Assembly (NCBI GenBank): GCA_002470925.1
Contig: DKOX01000017.1
Coordinates: 1-12,183 of the forward strand
Source of the DNA: Opitutia bacterium UBA7350
Lineage (GTDB): Bacteria; Verrucomicrobiota; Verrucomicrobiia; Opitutales; Coraliomargaritaceae
Direction of reading: 5' to 3'
DNA length: 12,183 bases
How positions within the stretch are numbered: the first letter of the stretch is position 1; each line of letters opens with the position of its first letter. Of the stretch, positions 1 to 7,631 are shown piece by piece. Made by a program: the position numbers and the translations under genes. Below the pieces are notes generated by a model. It was not told the DNA's origin. It worked only from the letters and a program-made list of their open reading frames with translations, and ran no database searches.

Positions 1-9
1 GGTAGCCAT

Positions 10-1824
10 GTGGAATCGCAGGTCTTCTACTTGCCTTTATTCGCTTTGTTGCTGTTTTTCCATGCGCTTTATATGGTCACCGCAAATGAGCAGACGCTTC
101 AAATTAATGCAACGCCGCTGTATTTCGCTCCATTTTTTATCTGGGCTTTGTGTAGTACGCTTTTCCTGAGTGCAACGCCCTTGCTTGGTTGGCATGAATT
201 TCTCTTTTTCCTTGAGGCATTCATCTTTTTTTGGGTCGCCACAAACAATCTAAAGAAGCGGATGCATTTTGCCACGCTCCTGGTTGTGGGTGTTTTTCCG
301 GTAATTGCGGCACTCTTGATTTCCTTTTATCAGTTTTTTCAAAAGCCGGGCTTTGCACTGTCGATTTTGCAGGATTCAGCAATTGCTTTGCATCCGCAAG
401 TGGTGGGACGGGCAACAGGTGTTTTCGCGGATCCGGAAAGTTTCTCAATGCTGATTCTTCTGGTTTTGCCCTGGGCCTTTGTGGTGACCGCAGTGCCAAG
501 GCTGCCCACCATTCTCAGGATTCTTGGATTCTATATTCTAGTGACGCTTTTTATTGGATTGGTTCTGAGTCAGACTTTCTGGTCTTTGTTGGTTGCGATG
601 GTTGGTTGTGTGACGGCGGTTATCTTCTGCTTCGAAAAGTTAAAGACCCGAATTTATGTCTCTTTGTTGAGCCTTTCAATCGCATCGGTAGTGATTACTT
701 TTTTAATTACGCAATTTGGGCAGATTGGTCGCAGCTTCAATGAGGCGATTTCGATCGGAGGGGAGGGGGGACGCCTCTTCATCTGGGAGCAGACTTTAGG
801 GATTATTTTGTCAAATCCCCTCTGGGGCACTGGTGCGGGAAGTTTTGCTCAGGAAATTGAACAGGTCGCAAGTTATCAATTGCCGCAAATGGCGGAATCG
901 CCATCCAGCGATCTGCTTTTGTTGTTGGCAGAATACGGCTTGCTAGGTCTCGGATTATTGTTGGTGCCAATCTTTTTCATTGTTAGCCGTGCCTTTGAAC
1001 GCTGGTATAAAGAACCCGGTCGCGCTCGGCTTAAATTTTCCAAAAAGAAGGTCATGCCGCCGCAGCGTTTCTTTCTCACCATCGCGCTGGGGGGTGCCTT
1101 TGCCTCCTTTGAATGCTTTGTTTTGGGGCGGGTTTGGGCGACTCCGCTCTTGCTCCTATACAATGCGATCTTTCTCGCCATTCTTGTGAAGTCTGCGGAA
1201 GGGTCATTTATTAAAATGAAAAAGACTGCTTTGAAGCAGGCATTGTTTGTCGTTATTCTAACTGCCGGTGGGATATTTATGGTGTACTTCTTCAGTCCAA
1301 TTATGCGCTCGGCAGGGCATACCTACGATGGCTTGGAAAGGATGAATGAGGGCTTAAGTTTGAGTAAAGATAGCAGGGAGCGGAGCCAAATATTTGAGGC
1401 AACTTTTTCAGATTTTGAGCAGGCGCTCATGCTTTATCCACGAAACGGAACTGCTTTGCTTGGATTGACTGCGGCGCATTTGCAAAAATATAATTTGAGA
1501 CCCTCAGATCATATACAGATTGGAAAAGAGGCGGCAGATTATGCTCGGCGGGCGATTCAATTAAGTCCCGACAATTGGCGCGGGTGGGCATATCTTGGCC
1601 TGGCGGAGTCAATGCAGGGAAATCCTCTACGGGCGGAGGAAGCTTTCTTGGAGGGGTTAAAGCGGGCACCCCACAGCAGTAATGCGAATTATTATTACGC
1701 TGCCTTCCTGGCGCAGTTGCCGGAAAGAAGACAAATAGCGCTCAAGGTAGTCGAGGAATCACTGGAGAAAAATCCGAACAACGATGCGGCCCGCCTATTG
1801 AAGCAAAAACTCTTAATCAAATAA
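10..1824 (+). CDS. O-antigen ligase/polymerase-like membrane protein with C-terminal TPR region
   Basis: Probable inner-membrane glycan ligase or polymerase of the Wzy_C/WaaL type, which transfers or polymerises undecaprenyl-linked polysaccharide on the periplasmic side. About 12 hydrophobic segments are visible between residues 5 and 428. Family-like motifs are GRATGVFADPES (133-144) and GRLFIWE then NPLWGTGAG (254-277), followed by a long loop and AEYGLLGLG (307-315). Residues 465-600 form TPR-like helix pairs (for example AADYARRAIQLSPDN and AEEAFLEGLKRAP), probably periplasmic and protein-binding. In the usual H-N-x-x-L stretch before AEYG this protein reads PSSDLL, so the conserved His is not there. 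The start is GTG at 10. The frame is open to the window edge, so a start further upstream cannot be excluded, but a TAG at 3-5 in another frame could be the end of a preceding gene. The stop overlaps the next ATG (TAATG). Family is fairly sure; substrate unknown. Confidence 0.8.
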   Translation: MESQVFYLPLFALLLFFHALYMVTANEQTLQINATPLYFAPFFIWALCSTLFLSATPLLGWHEFLFFLEAFIFFWVATNNLKKRMHFATLLVVGVFPVIAALLISFYQFFQKPGFALSILQDSAIALHPQVVGRATGVFADPESFSMLILLVLPWAFVVTAVPRLPTILRILGFYILVTLFIGLVLSQTFWSLLVAMVGCVTAVIFCFEKLKTRIYVSLLSLSIASVVITFLITQFGQIGRSFNEAISIGGEGGRLFIWEQTLGIILSNPLWGTGAGSFAQEIEQVASYQLPQMAESPSSDLLLLLAEYGLLGLGLLLVPIFFIVSRAFERWYKEPGRARLKFSKKKVMPPQRFFLTIALGGAFASFECFVLGRVWATPLLLLYNAIFLAILVKSAEGSFIKMKKTALKQALFVVILTAGGIFMVYFFSPIMRSAGHTYDGLERMNEGLSLSKDSRERSQIFEATFSDFEQALMLYPRNGTALLGLTAAHLQKYNLRPSDHIQIGKEAADYARRAIQLSPDNWRGWAYLGLAESMQGNPLRAEEAFLEGLKRAPHSSNANYYYAAFLAQLPERRQIALKVVEESLEKNPNNDAARLLKQKLLIK

Positions 1825-2687
1825 TGCGACATATTCTGTTAGGTTGCTCTCTTCTTTTGCTCAACTCATTGCAGGCGCAAGACTGGTATCGAGGTGCATT
1901 CTTAATCTTAGATCAGTCAGGCGAAGTTGAGGTTTCAGACCACCTTGGTGTGATGCATGAAGCGTTTCCTGATTCAAAGATGATCAGGCCGGGAAATGCG
2001 GCGATTTCTACCGCTGACGGCGGAGAGCTTTTGATTCTAAATTCCAATAAGGTCGTCCTGGCATTAGAGGGGGCGGGGGAGTTGAGCTATGAGCGCTTTA
2101 ATCAGATTTCGGATGCGTCGAAGCAAACAGATGTCGTCAGCGGAAAGAGTCGGATGATTCTGGAGCTTAAAATTGGCAGGCTGGTGATTGATTCATCGCG
2201 ACATGCAGCAGATTCCCACATTGTGCTTGAGACGCCTTTTGGTCGTTTGACGCTGAGCATGAAAAGCCTCTTGAGTATCTCAATCTCAGAAAATGAAAAA
2301 CGTAAGCGCTTTAACTTAGAAATCGAGTGTAGTAAGGGAAATGCCAGTTTTGTAGACCGAAAAGGAGACCAGTATAAGCTTTACAGCGGTCAGCGCTTGA
2401 GCGGCTACAGCAAAGAGGGGTCGCTTGCGCTCGGATTCTCTCAGCTTTCTGACAGTAGCAGAAGTATCTTCCAACAATATGACCAAAGGCTGTCATCGTT
2501 GGATCTTGCGCAGTTTGATTACGAAATTTTCAAACCCCACATGAATCTCATCTGGGAAAACGACCACAGCAAGGATACCTTGCAGGAAGCGTCCGATAGT
2601 AGCCTTAGGTCGAAACACCCGATTGTTATTGAGGTCGCGCCCCCACCGTTTCCAACCTTGCCCATCCGTGCCATTAAAAGAAGGTAA
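1824..2687 (+). CDS. Secreted FecR-like domain protein
   Basis: Exported protein of 287 residues. The N-terminus is a signal peptide: MRH, a hydrophobic stretch to about residue 16, then a likely cleavage after LQA (18). LLGC at 5-8 resembles a lipobox but lies too close to the N-terminus to be convincing. Residues 55-90 and 113-155 have the beta-rich FecR pattern: PGNAAISTADGGELLIL, a second strand block LKIGRLVID, then VLETPFGRLTL. The family's usual GT motif after this block is not obvious. The C-terminus is low-complexity, with a proline-rich patch (VAPPPFPTLP, 271-280). It is coupled to the gene before it by a 1-nt TAATG overlap and lies 20 nt before a membrane cyclase. As I recall, FecR-domain genes are often neighbours of CHASE2-type cyclase or kinase genes, so this protein may be a periplasmic partner of that enzyme. 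The assignment rests on pattern, not on strong identity. Confidence 0.68.
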   Translation: MRHILLGCSLLLLNSLQAQDWYRGAFLILDQSGEVEVSDHLGVMHEAFPDSKMIRPGNAAISTADGGELLILNSNKVVLALEGAGELSYERFNQISDASKQTDVVSGKSRMILELKIGRLVIDSSRHAADSHIVLETPFGRLTLSMKSLLSISISENEKRKRFNLEIECSKGNASFVDRKGDQYKLYSGQRLSGYSKEGSLALGFSQLSDSSRSIFQQYDQRLSSLDLAQFDYEIFKPHMNLIWENDHSKDTLQEASDSSLRSKHPIVIEVAPPPFPTLPIRAIKRR

Positions 2688-2707
2688 AGGAAGAATAATC
2701 CGTTGTA

Positions 2708-4102
2708 ATGGATTCAGGAGATCATAATATCAAAGTAATGAGGCCTAATTTCTTAATCCTGGCCTTGATCATACTGAGCGTGGCAGGGTGGATCTGCTTG
2801 GCGAATATTGGGTTGTTAGGTGATTTGGAGTATAATGCCCTGCAGGCAAACAAGGCTCAAGCGACAGAAACTTCATCCTTGGGCCAAGTTGGAAAGAGCG
2901 AGTTGGTGGAAACTATCAATGCGAGCAGGGGAGTCGGTTTATTGAGTACGTCCATCCTCGCTTTGCTGTTCACTCTGCCGGTTTTCGGATTCTCGTTTTA
3001 CAACCGCCGTGGTTGTGCATGGTTGGGTTTCGTCAGTGCTTTTTGCTTACTGCTTTATGCAGTCATGGTGCCGCAAGTGGAACAGAAAATGGGTTTGGCG
3101 CTGCCGCTTTTTGCACCGATTGGTTCGGCGCTTACTGCAACCGCGGTGGTCCTCCTTTTTCGCCTGAATCAAGAGGAGAAAAAAAACCGCCGCCTACAAA
3201 ATATTTTCAGTTCTTATTTATCCCCTGAATTGGTGAATCGATTACTGGAGAGCGAGCATAACCCGCAAAACGAGGGTACTGAGGTTTGCATTTCAATGCT
3301 TTTTTCTGATATCGAAAACTTCGCAGGGATTGCACATGACTTACCCCCGGATCAACTCGTCAAACTTATGGGTATTTATCTCAATACGATGTCAGAGACT
3401 TTGCGGGCAAATGGGGCAACTTTGGATAAATTCGTGGGTGATGGCATCATTGCGATGTTTGGCATGCCGGTTGTTTTGCCCAAACATGCTGCGATGGCCT
3501 GCCAAGCGGCGCTGCGAATGCAAGAGCGCTGTGCAGCACTCCGCCGGGAATGGCAGGCTTCAGGTCTATGGCCCGCCTCGGTTTCCTCTCTCCATAACCG
3601 CATCGGTGTGCATACCGGTCAGGCTCTTGTGGGTAACTTCGGGAGTGCTGAACTTTTTAATTACACGATGATTGGCGACTCGGTGAATCTTGCATCCCGC
3701 TGTGAAGCGATGGCCAAGGAATACGGGGTTTACACCCTGGTGAGCGGTGAAACGCTTCAAGCGGCATGCAAGGATCTGCCGGATCTGCGTTACCGCAAGA
3801 TTGATGACGTTGTCTTCAGGGGTCGCTATATCCCTTTTGCGCTTTACGAATTATGGGATGAAAGTATTTATGCCGAGGGTGCCCTCGCCTGTAAGGCCGC
3901 TTATGAGACCGCGCTGGAAGCTTACCAAAAAGGGGATTTCCCTGCCGCCATCAAAGGCTTTCAATTAGCGGAATCTCACGAACCCCTGCGCTTAAGCATC
4001 GCCCATACACCCAGTTCGGTTTTACTGGCTCGATCCCGCAAATATCTGGAGGATGGGGTTCCACCGGGATGGAAAGGCGCACACTATTTTGAACTCAAGT
4101 GA
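2708..4102 (+). CDS. Membrane-anchored class III adenylate cyclase with reduced CHASE2-like N-terminus
   Basis: Converts ATP to cAMP (predicted) at the inner face of the inner membrane. Layout: TM at about 13-36, an outside loop of only about 40 residues, three closely spaced TMs (78-98, 103-122, 130-152), a linker with SSYLSPELVNRLL (168-180), then the cyclase domain (about 190-380). Catalytic residues are complete: metal-binding Asp201 (LFSDIENF) and Asp245 (FVGDGIIAMFG), the adenine-selecting Lys241, Thr320 at the partner position (YTMIGD), and Asn327/Arg331 (VNLASR). The Lys/Thr pair matches the class IIIb type. A single TPR-like helix pair (ALEAYQKGDFPAAIKGFQLAE) lies at 402-422. The order TM, sensor, three TMs, SPE linker, cyclase is that of CHASE2 cyclases, but the roughly 300-residue sensor is absent. 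ATG 2708 was chosen; ATG 2738 (residue 11) is possible, and neither has a well-spaced ribosome site (AAGGAAG and CAGGAG lie too far upstream). The end faces the rhodanese gene with 6 nt between. Confidence 0.92.
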   Translation: MDSGDHNIKVMRPNFLILALIILSVAGWICLANIGLLGDLEYNALQANKAQATETSSLGQVGKSELVETINASRGVGLLSTSILALLFTLPVFGFSFYNRRGCAWLGFVSAFCLLLYAVMVPQVEQKMGLALPLFAPIGSALTATAVVLLFRLNQEEKKNRRLQNIFSSYLSPELVNRLLESEHNPQNEGTEVCISMLFSDIENFAGIAHDLPPDQLVKLMGIYLNTMSETLRANGATLDKFVGDGIIAMFGMPVVLPKHAAMACQAALRMQERCAALRREWQASGLWPASVSSLHNRIGVHTGQALVGNFGSAELFNYTMIGDSVNLASRCEAMAKEYGVYTLVSGETLQAACKDLPDLRYRKIDDVVFRGRYIPFALYELWDESIYAEGALACKAAYETALEAYQKGDFPAAIKGFQLAESHEPLRLSIAHTPSSVLLARSRKYLEDGVPPGWKGAHYFELK

Positions 4103-4108
4103 ACTGCT

Positions 4109-4426
4109 TTAGTAGCGTCGCATTTCCGGATCCACTGAGACCGCCCATGCGTCAATACCCCCCCGCATATTCATAACCCTCTCGTAGCCTCGCTCCACCA
4201 AAAATTCCAATACTTTCATGCTTCGCATGCCATGATGACAAAAGACAACATAGCTACCCTCTTTGGGTATTTCGGACATTCGCACCGGAATCTCAGTCAT
4301 GGGAATATGGCGTGCGCCTGCTATCGAGCAGATTGCCAGTTCATCCAATTCCCGGACATCCAAAAATACGGTGTCTGCTCTGCTCAGTAATTTTGATGCA
4401 TCCGCCGCACTGATTTCCTTGTCCAT
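4109..4426 (-). CDS. Single-domain rhodanese-like sulfurtransferase
   Basis: Small cytoplasmic rhodanese of 105 residues from ATG 4426; it carries sulfur as a persulfide on the active-site cysteine. The domain is complete: LDVRELDEL (22-30), the GARHIPM segment (37-43), catalytic Cys63 in the loop CHHGMRS (63-69), and a C-terminal RGGIDAWA (88-95). The loop length is that of sulfurtransferases rather than of Cdc25-like phosphatases. The frame can be extended to a TTG at 4462, but that would overlap the start of kdsB. The ATG at 4426 has a GGAG four bases upstream, so it was preferred. It is divergent from kdsB (29 nt apart) and convergent with the cyclase gene. No sulfur-pathway partner is next to it, so the physiological acceptor cannot be named. 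Confidence 0.9.
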   Translation of the reverse strand: MDKEISAADASKLLSRADTVFLDVRELDELAICSIAGARHIPMTEIPVRMSEIPKEGSYVVFCHHGMRSMKVLEFLVERGYERVMNMRGGIDAWAVSVDPEMRRY

Positions 4427-4428
4427 CA

Positions 4429-4432
4429 CTCC
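4429..4432 (-). promoter_or_regulatory. Ribosome binding site GGAG of the rhodanese gene
   Basis: On the - strand GTGGAG precedes the ATG, with GGAG at -7 to -4. It decides the start in favour of 4426 over the upstream TTG. It is also the only clearly spaced Shine-Dalgarno sequence I found in front of a gene in this window. Confidence 0.5.
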
Positions 4433-4455
4433 ACTTTTGTGAACATTATTGGCGA

Positions 4456-5208
4456 ATGTCAAAGTTACCTTCCATAATTTGCCCAGCTCGCGTGACCTCG
4501 CAACGTTTTCCCCGCAAGGTCTTTCACGAGGTGCGGGGCAAACCCATTATCCTGTGGACCGCCGAGCGGATTCGCTCCGAGGCACCTGAATTTCCGCTCT
4601 TTTTTGCAGTCGATGCCCCGGAACTGGCGAAGTGCCTAACTAGCGCGGGTTTTGAGGCCATTCTAACCGATCCCGCCCATCCTTCGGGAACCGACCGCCT
4701 CGCGGAGGCCAATCTTACCGTTGGAGCAGAGGCTGTGATTAATGTGCAGGGCGATGAACCCCTTGTTACCGGCGCGCAAATTCGAGCCTTAGCCGCAAGC
4801 CTCGAAAATTGGGATGCCGCCATGTCCACTCTGGCAACGCCTTTCACCAACCCTGCCGATTTTAACGACCCCAATCAGGTTAAAGTCATTCGCGATCAGG
4901 CAGGCTTCGCACTTTATTTTTCCCGCGCGCCGATACCCTATGATCGTGAAAGCGGCGGGAAGCCGGATATCGCAGCCCTACAGGCGCATGCATGCTACCG
5001 ACACCTCGGGCTTTATGCCTACCGCGCCGATTTCCTGCGCGAATTCACCACGCTCAAGCCCGGGATATATGAAGCAAGCGAGAAACTCGAACAACTCCGC
5101 GCCCTTGAAAACGGCTATCGTATTCATGTCGCGCTCACCGATGAACCCAGTGTCGGAATCGACACTCCCGAGGATGTCGCTCATTTTGAAGCTGCGCTGC
5201 CCGCTTGA
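4456..5208 (+). CDS. kdsB: 3-deoxy-manno-octulosonate cytidylyltransferase (CMP-Kdo synthetase)
   Basis: Activates Kdo with CTP to CMP-Kdo and pyrophosphate in the cytoplasm, the donor step for the LPS inner core. The length of 250 residues is normal. Family signatures: N-terminal nucleotide loop CPARVTSQRFPRK (9-21), HPSGTDRLAEA (75-85), the Mg-binding NVQGDEP (96-102, Asp100), DPNQVKVI (138-145), YFSRAPIPYDR (154-164), HLGLYAYR (183-190), the E-L-L-rich helix after GIYEASEKLEQLRALE (203-218), and GIDTPED (234-240, second metal Asp236). One oddity is that the usual R-x-P-G-K of the first loop reads RFPRK, so the glycine is an arginine here. ATG 4456 fits the family N-terminus, and there is no Shine-Dalgarno sequence. 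It is followed by trpB after 34 nt on the same strand and is likely the first gene of that transcription unit. Its promoter must lie in the 29-nt divergent gap or inside the rhodanese gene. Confidence 0.93.
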   Translation: MSKLPSIICPARVTSQRFPRKVFHEVRGKPIILWTAERIRSEAPEFPLFFAVDAPELAKCLTSAGFEAILTDPAHPSGTDRLAEANLTVGAEAVINVQGDEPLVTGAQIRALAASLENWDAAMSTLATPFTNPADFNDPNQVKVIRDQAGFALYFSRAPIPYDRESGGKPDIAALQAHACYRHLGLYAYRADFLREFTTLKPGIYEASEKLEQLRALENGYRIHVALTDEPSVGIDTPEDVAHFEAALPA

Positions 5209-5242
5209 CAAACTCCGTCCCTCCCAGCCCTATTAATACCTA

Positions 5243-6472
5243 ATGGAATCTGCCGAACAGAATCAAAAACTGGAAATTGATCCCGAGGCCTTGCCCGATG
5301 CACGCGGTCATTTCGGGAACTATGGTGGCATGTATGTTCCCGAGACGCTCATGACTCCGCTCTTCGACCTCACTGAAGCCTACCATGCCGCACGACAGGA
5401 TCCGGGGTTTCAGGAGGAATTGCAGCATCACCTGCGTGAATTTGCCGGACGCCCCACCAATCTATACTTTGCGGAGCGACTCACCGAGTACTGTGGCGGC
5501 GCGCAAATTTATCTGAAGCGCGAGGATCTCCTGCATACCGGAGCACACAAAATCAACAATGCCCTGGGGCAGGCGCTCCTTGCAAAACGCATGGGAAAGA
5601 CCCGTATCATTGCAGAAACAGGCGCGGGTCAGCACGGTATCGCAACCGCTGCGATGTGCGCAAAAATGGGCTTTGAATGCGTCATTTATATGGGGGAGGA
5701 GGATATGCGCCGCCAAGAACTGAATGTGTATCGCATGCGTCTATGCGGTGCAGAAGTGCGCGGTGTTTCTGCCGGGCAAAAAACCCTCAAAGAGGCGGTC
5801 AACGAAGCGATGCGCGATTGGGTCACCAACGTGCGTCATACCCACTACATCATAGGTTCCGCCCTTGGGGCGCATCCCTTTCCCATGATGGTGCGCGACT
5901 TCCATCGTGTGATTGGCGAGGAAACCCGCCGCCAAATCCTCGAAAAGGCGGGGCGCTTGCCTAATGAAGTCGCCGCCTGTGTCGGCGGTGGTTCCAACGC
6001 GATTGGTATTTTCTTTGCCTTCTTGAATGATGCTGAAGTGCGCCTAACGGGCGTCGAAGCCGGGGGGCGCGAAATCAAGCAGGGGCATCATGCCGCCCGT
6101 TTTGCGGGTGGTCGTCTCGGAGTCCTTCAAGGTGCAAAAACCTGGATCCTACAGAACGAGGAGGGTCAAATCGACCTTACCCATTCGGTCTCGGCGGGAC
6201 TGGACTATGCGGCGGTTGGTCCCGAGCACGCGTATTATAAGGAAAAAGGTCGCATCGATTTCGGATACGCCACCGATGACGAGGCTTTACAAGCCTTTCG
6301 CGAACTTTGCTCGGTCGAAGGTATCGTACCGGCACTCGAAACCGCGCACGGAATCGCTTATACTATGCAACGCGCCCGCGAGCTTGGACCGGATCAAATT
6401 ATTATTGGTAATCTAAGTGGCCGCGGCGATAAAGACGTGCAGGAAGCCGCCCGTGTCCTTGGGGATCTTTAA
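5243..6472 (+). CDS. trpB: Tryptophan synthase beta chain
   Basis: Condenses indole with L-serine to L-tryptophan using PLP, normally in an alpha2beta2 complex with TrpA. The protein is 409 residues, as expected for the common TrpB1 type. It shows the N-terminal GHFGNYGGMYVPETL (22-36), the PLP lysine Lys103 in HTGAHKINNALGQ, catalytic Glu125 (AETGAGQHG), the phosphate-binding loop CVGGGSNAIG (246-255), and NLSGRGDKD (390-398) with the serine that contacts the PLP ring nitrogen. No key residue is missing. No trpA follows; the next gene 12 nt downstream is a glutamine amidotransferase. TrpA and the other trp genes are therefore elsewhere or outside the window. No attenuator-like leader is seen in the 34-nt gap after kdsB. 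Confidence 0.97.
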   Translation: MESAEQNQKLEIDPEALPDARGHFGNYGGMYVPETLMTPLFDLTEAYHAARQDPGFQEELQHHLREFAGRPTNLYFAERLTEYCGGAQIYLKREDLLHTGAHKINNALGQALLAKRMGKTRIIAETGAGQHGIATAAMCAKMGFECVIYMGEEDMRRQELNVYRMRLCGAEVRGVSAGQKTLKEAVNEAMRDWVTNVRHTHYIIGSALGAHPFPMMVRDFHRVIGEETRRQILEKAGRLPNEVAACVGGGSNAIGIFFAFLNDAEVRLTGVEAGGREIKQGHHAARFAGGRLGVLQGAKTWILQNEEGQIDLTHSVSAGLDYAAVGPEHAYYKEKGRIDFGYATDDEALQAFRELCSVEGIVPALETAHGIAYTMQRARELGPDQIIIGNLSGRGDKDVQEAARVLGDL

Positions 6473-6484
6473 CACTGCTTAGCC

Positions 6485-7048
6485 ATGCTACTCGTCATCG
6501 ATAATTACGACTCCTTTACCTATAATTTGGTGCAATACTTTGGTCAATTAGGAGTGGAGCAACAGGTCTTTCGCAATGATACCATCACAGTTGAGGAGGC
6601 CCGCGCCCTTAAGCCGGAACGCATTATGATTTCGCCCGGGCCGTGTTCGCCCAATGAAGCTGGCGTGAGCCTTCAGATGATCGAAGCTTTTGCGGGAGAA
6701 ATTCCGTTGCTGGGGGTCTGCCTCGGGCATCAAAGTGTAGGGCAGCACTTTGGGGGTAGGGTCGTTCGTGCGGATCGCCTCATGCACGGAAAAACCAGCC
6801 GCGTGCACCATCAGGACACCGATCTTTTCCATGGCCTGCCCAACCCCATGGAAGCGACCCGTTATCATTCCCTAATCGTGGAGCGGGCTTCATTGCCCGA
6901 TTGCCTCATTGTGACAGCGGAGACCGATGCCGGAGAAATCATGGGCCTCGCCCACCGAGAGCTTCCGGTTTGGGGCGTCCAGTTTCATCCTGAATCGATT
7001 GCTACGGAGTCCGGTATGCAGCTTTTGGAGAATTTCTTGAAGCTTTAA
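6485..7048 (+). CDS. trpG: Anthranilate / aminodeoxychorismate synthase component II (glutamine amidotransferase)
   Basis: Class I glutaminase subunit that releases ammonia from glutamine for TrpE (anthranilate) or PabB (4-amino-4-deoxychorismate). The length of 187 residues is usual for a stand-alone subunit. Motifs: N-terminal IDNYDSFTYNLVQYFG (5-20), the oxyanion region ISPGPCSPNEAG (49-60), nucleophile Cys79 in GVCLGHQ, HGKTSRVHH (101-109), RYHSL (126-130), and the catalytic pair His168 and Glu170 in QFHPESI. TrpG and PabA cannot be told apart by these motifs, and one protein often serves both pathways. The position right behind trpB (12 nt) favours a tryptophan role. No trpE or pabB partner is in the window. 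Confidence 0.9.
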   Translation: MLLVIDNYDSFTYNLVQYFGQLGVEQQVFRNDTITVEEARALKPERIMISPGPCSPNEAGVSLQMIEAFAGEIPLLGVCLGHQSVGQHFGGRVVRADRLMHGKTSRVHHQDTDLFHGLPNPMEATRYHSLIVERASLPDCLIVTAETDAGEIMGLAHRELPVWGVQFHPESIATESGMQLLENFLKL

Positions 7049-7167
7049 AGGGACGATCGTAGCGTTTGCGATAACTAAATATAGGGCTTGCTCCAGCGGC
7101 TTTACTACATCTAGTGTTTTTGAATTGCTGAACACCAATAGATCAAAGTTCTGTTCAGGGTAAAATT
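7049..7167. other. Non-coding gap upstream of nrdR
   Basis: This 119-nt gap separates trpG from nrdR and is more AT-rich than the genes around it. It must hold the end of the trp unit and probably the nrdR promoter. The only symmetry I can point to is a 5-bp dyad GTGTT (7114-7118) / AACAC (7131-7135). I see neither a convincing -35/-10 pair, a U-tract terminator, nor a clear NrdR box. Confidence 0.35.
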
Positions 7168-7620
7168 ATGCGCTGTCCAAAATGCACCTCACTTGAAACG
7201 AAGGTTCTTGATACCCGCACCGGTAAAAACGAGACCTCTATTCGCCGCCGCCGCGAATGCCTCGACTGCGGCGCACGCTTTTCCACCATTGAGGAAGTCC
7301 TGCGCGCTGACCTACAGATTGTCAAACGAGACGGACGCCGCGAGGATTTTGACCGTGGGAAGATGTTGAACGGCCTCAAGAAAGCGGTTGAAAAACGCCC
7401 CATCGATGCGATGCAGATCGAGATGCTGGTGGCGGATGTCCTCGCCGCGCTGGAACGCGAACACGACCACGAGATCCCCGCTCGAGCGGTGGGTGAGCAA
7501 ATTATGGAACGCCTCAAGCGCCTCGACAAAATCGCCTACGTTCGTTACGCCTCGGTCTATAAGGATTTCCGCGATCTCGCCGAACTCGCCCGCGAAATCA
7601 ACGCCCTCGAAGAAGGCTAG
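7168..7620 (+). CDS. nrdR: Transcriptional repressor NrdR
   Basis: ATP/dATP-sensing zinc-ribbon repressor of ribonucleotide reductase genes. The length of 150 residues is typical. The N-terminal zinc ribbon uses Cys3/Cys6 (CPKC) and Cys31/Cys34 (CLDCG), with the nearly invariant SIRRRREC (24-31) between them. An ATP-cone follows from about residue 49 (IVKRDGRREDFDRGKMLNGL) to about 139 (VRYASVYKDFRDL). Start ATG 7168 gives the canonical MRCPKC N-terminus. No ribonucleotide reductase gene is nearby, so regulation is in trans. The gene is followed by a 63-nt AT-rich gap and an unknown gene on the same strand. Confidence 0.97.
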   Translation: MRCPKCTSLETKVLDTRTGKNETSIRRRRECLDCGARFSTIEEVLRADLQIVKRDGRREDFDRGKMLNGLKKAVEKRPIDAMQIEMLVADVLAALEREHDHEIPARAVGEQIMERLKRLDKIAYVRYASVYKDFRDLAELAREINALEEG

Positions 7621-7631
7621 GCGTGCGGTGC

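Noticed and set aside
1839..1850. Lipobox (LLGC) in the FecR-like protein
   Set aside because: The cysteine is residue 8, leaving no room for a signal-peptide hydrophobic core before it.
4427..4462. Longer rhodanese N-terminus from a TTG at 4462
   Set aside because: It would overlap the kdsB start, and the internal ATG at 4426 has a well-spaced GGAG.
7100..7140. NrdR box for self-regulation
   Set aside because: Only a 5-bp dyad (GTGTT/AACAC) is present; it does not match the 16-bp NrdR box or the usual paired arrangement.
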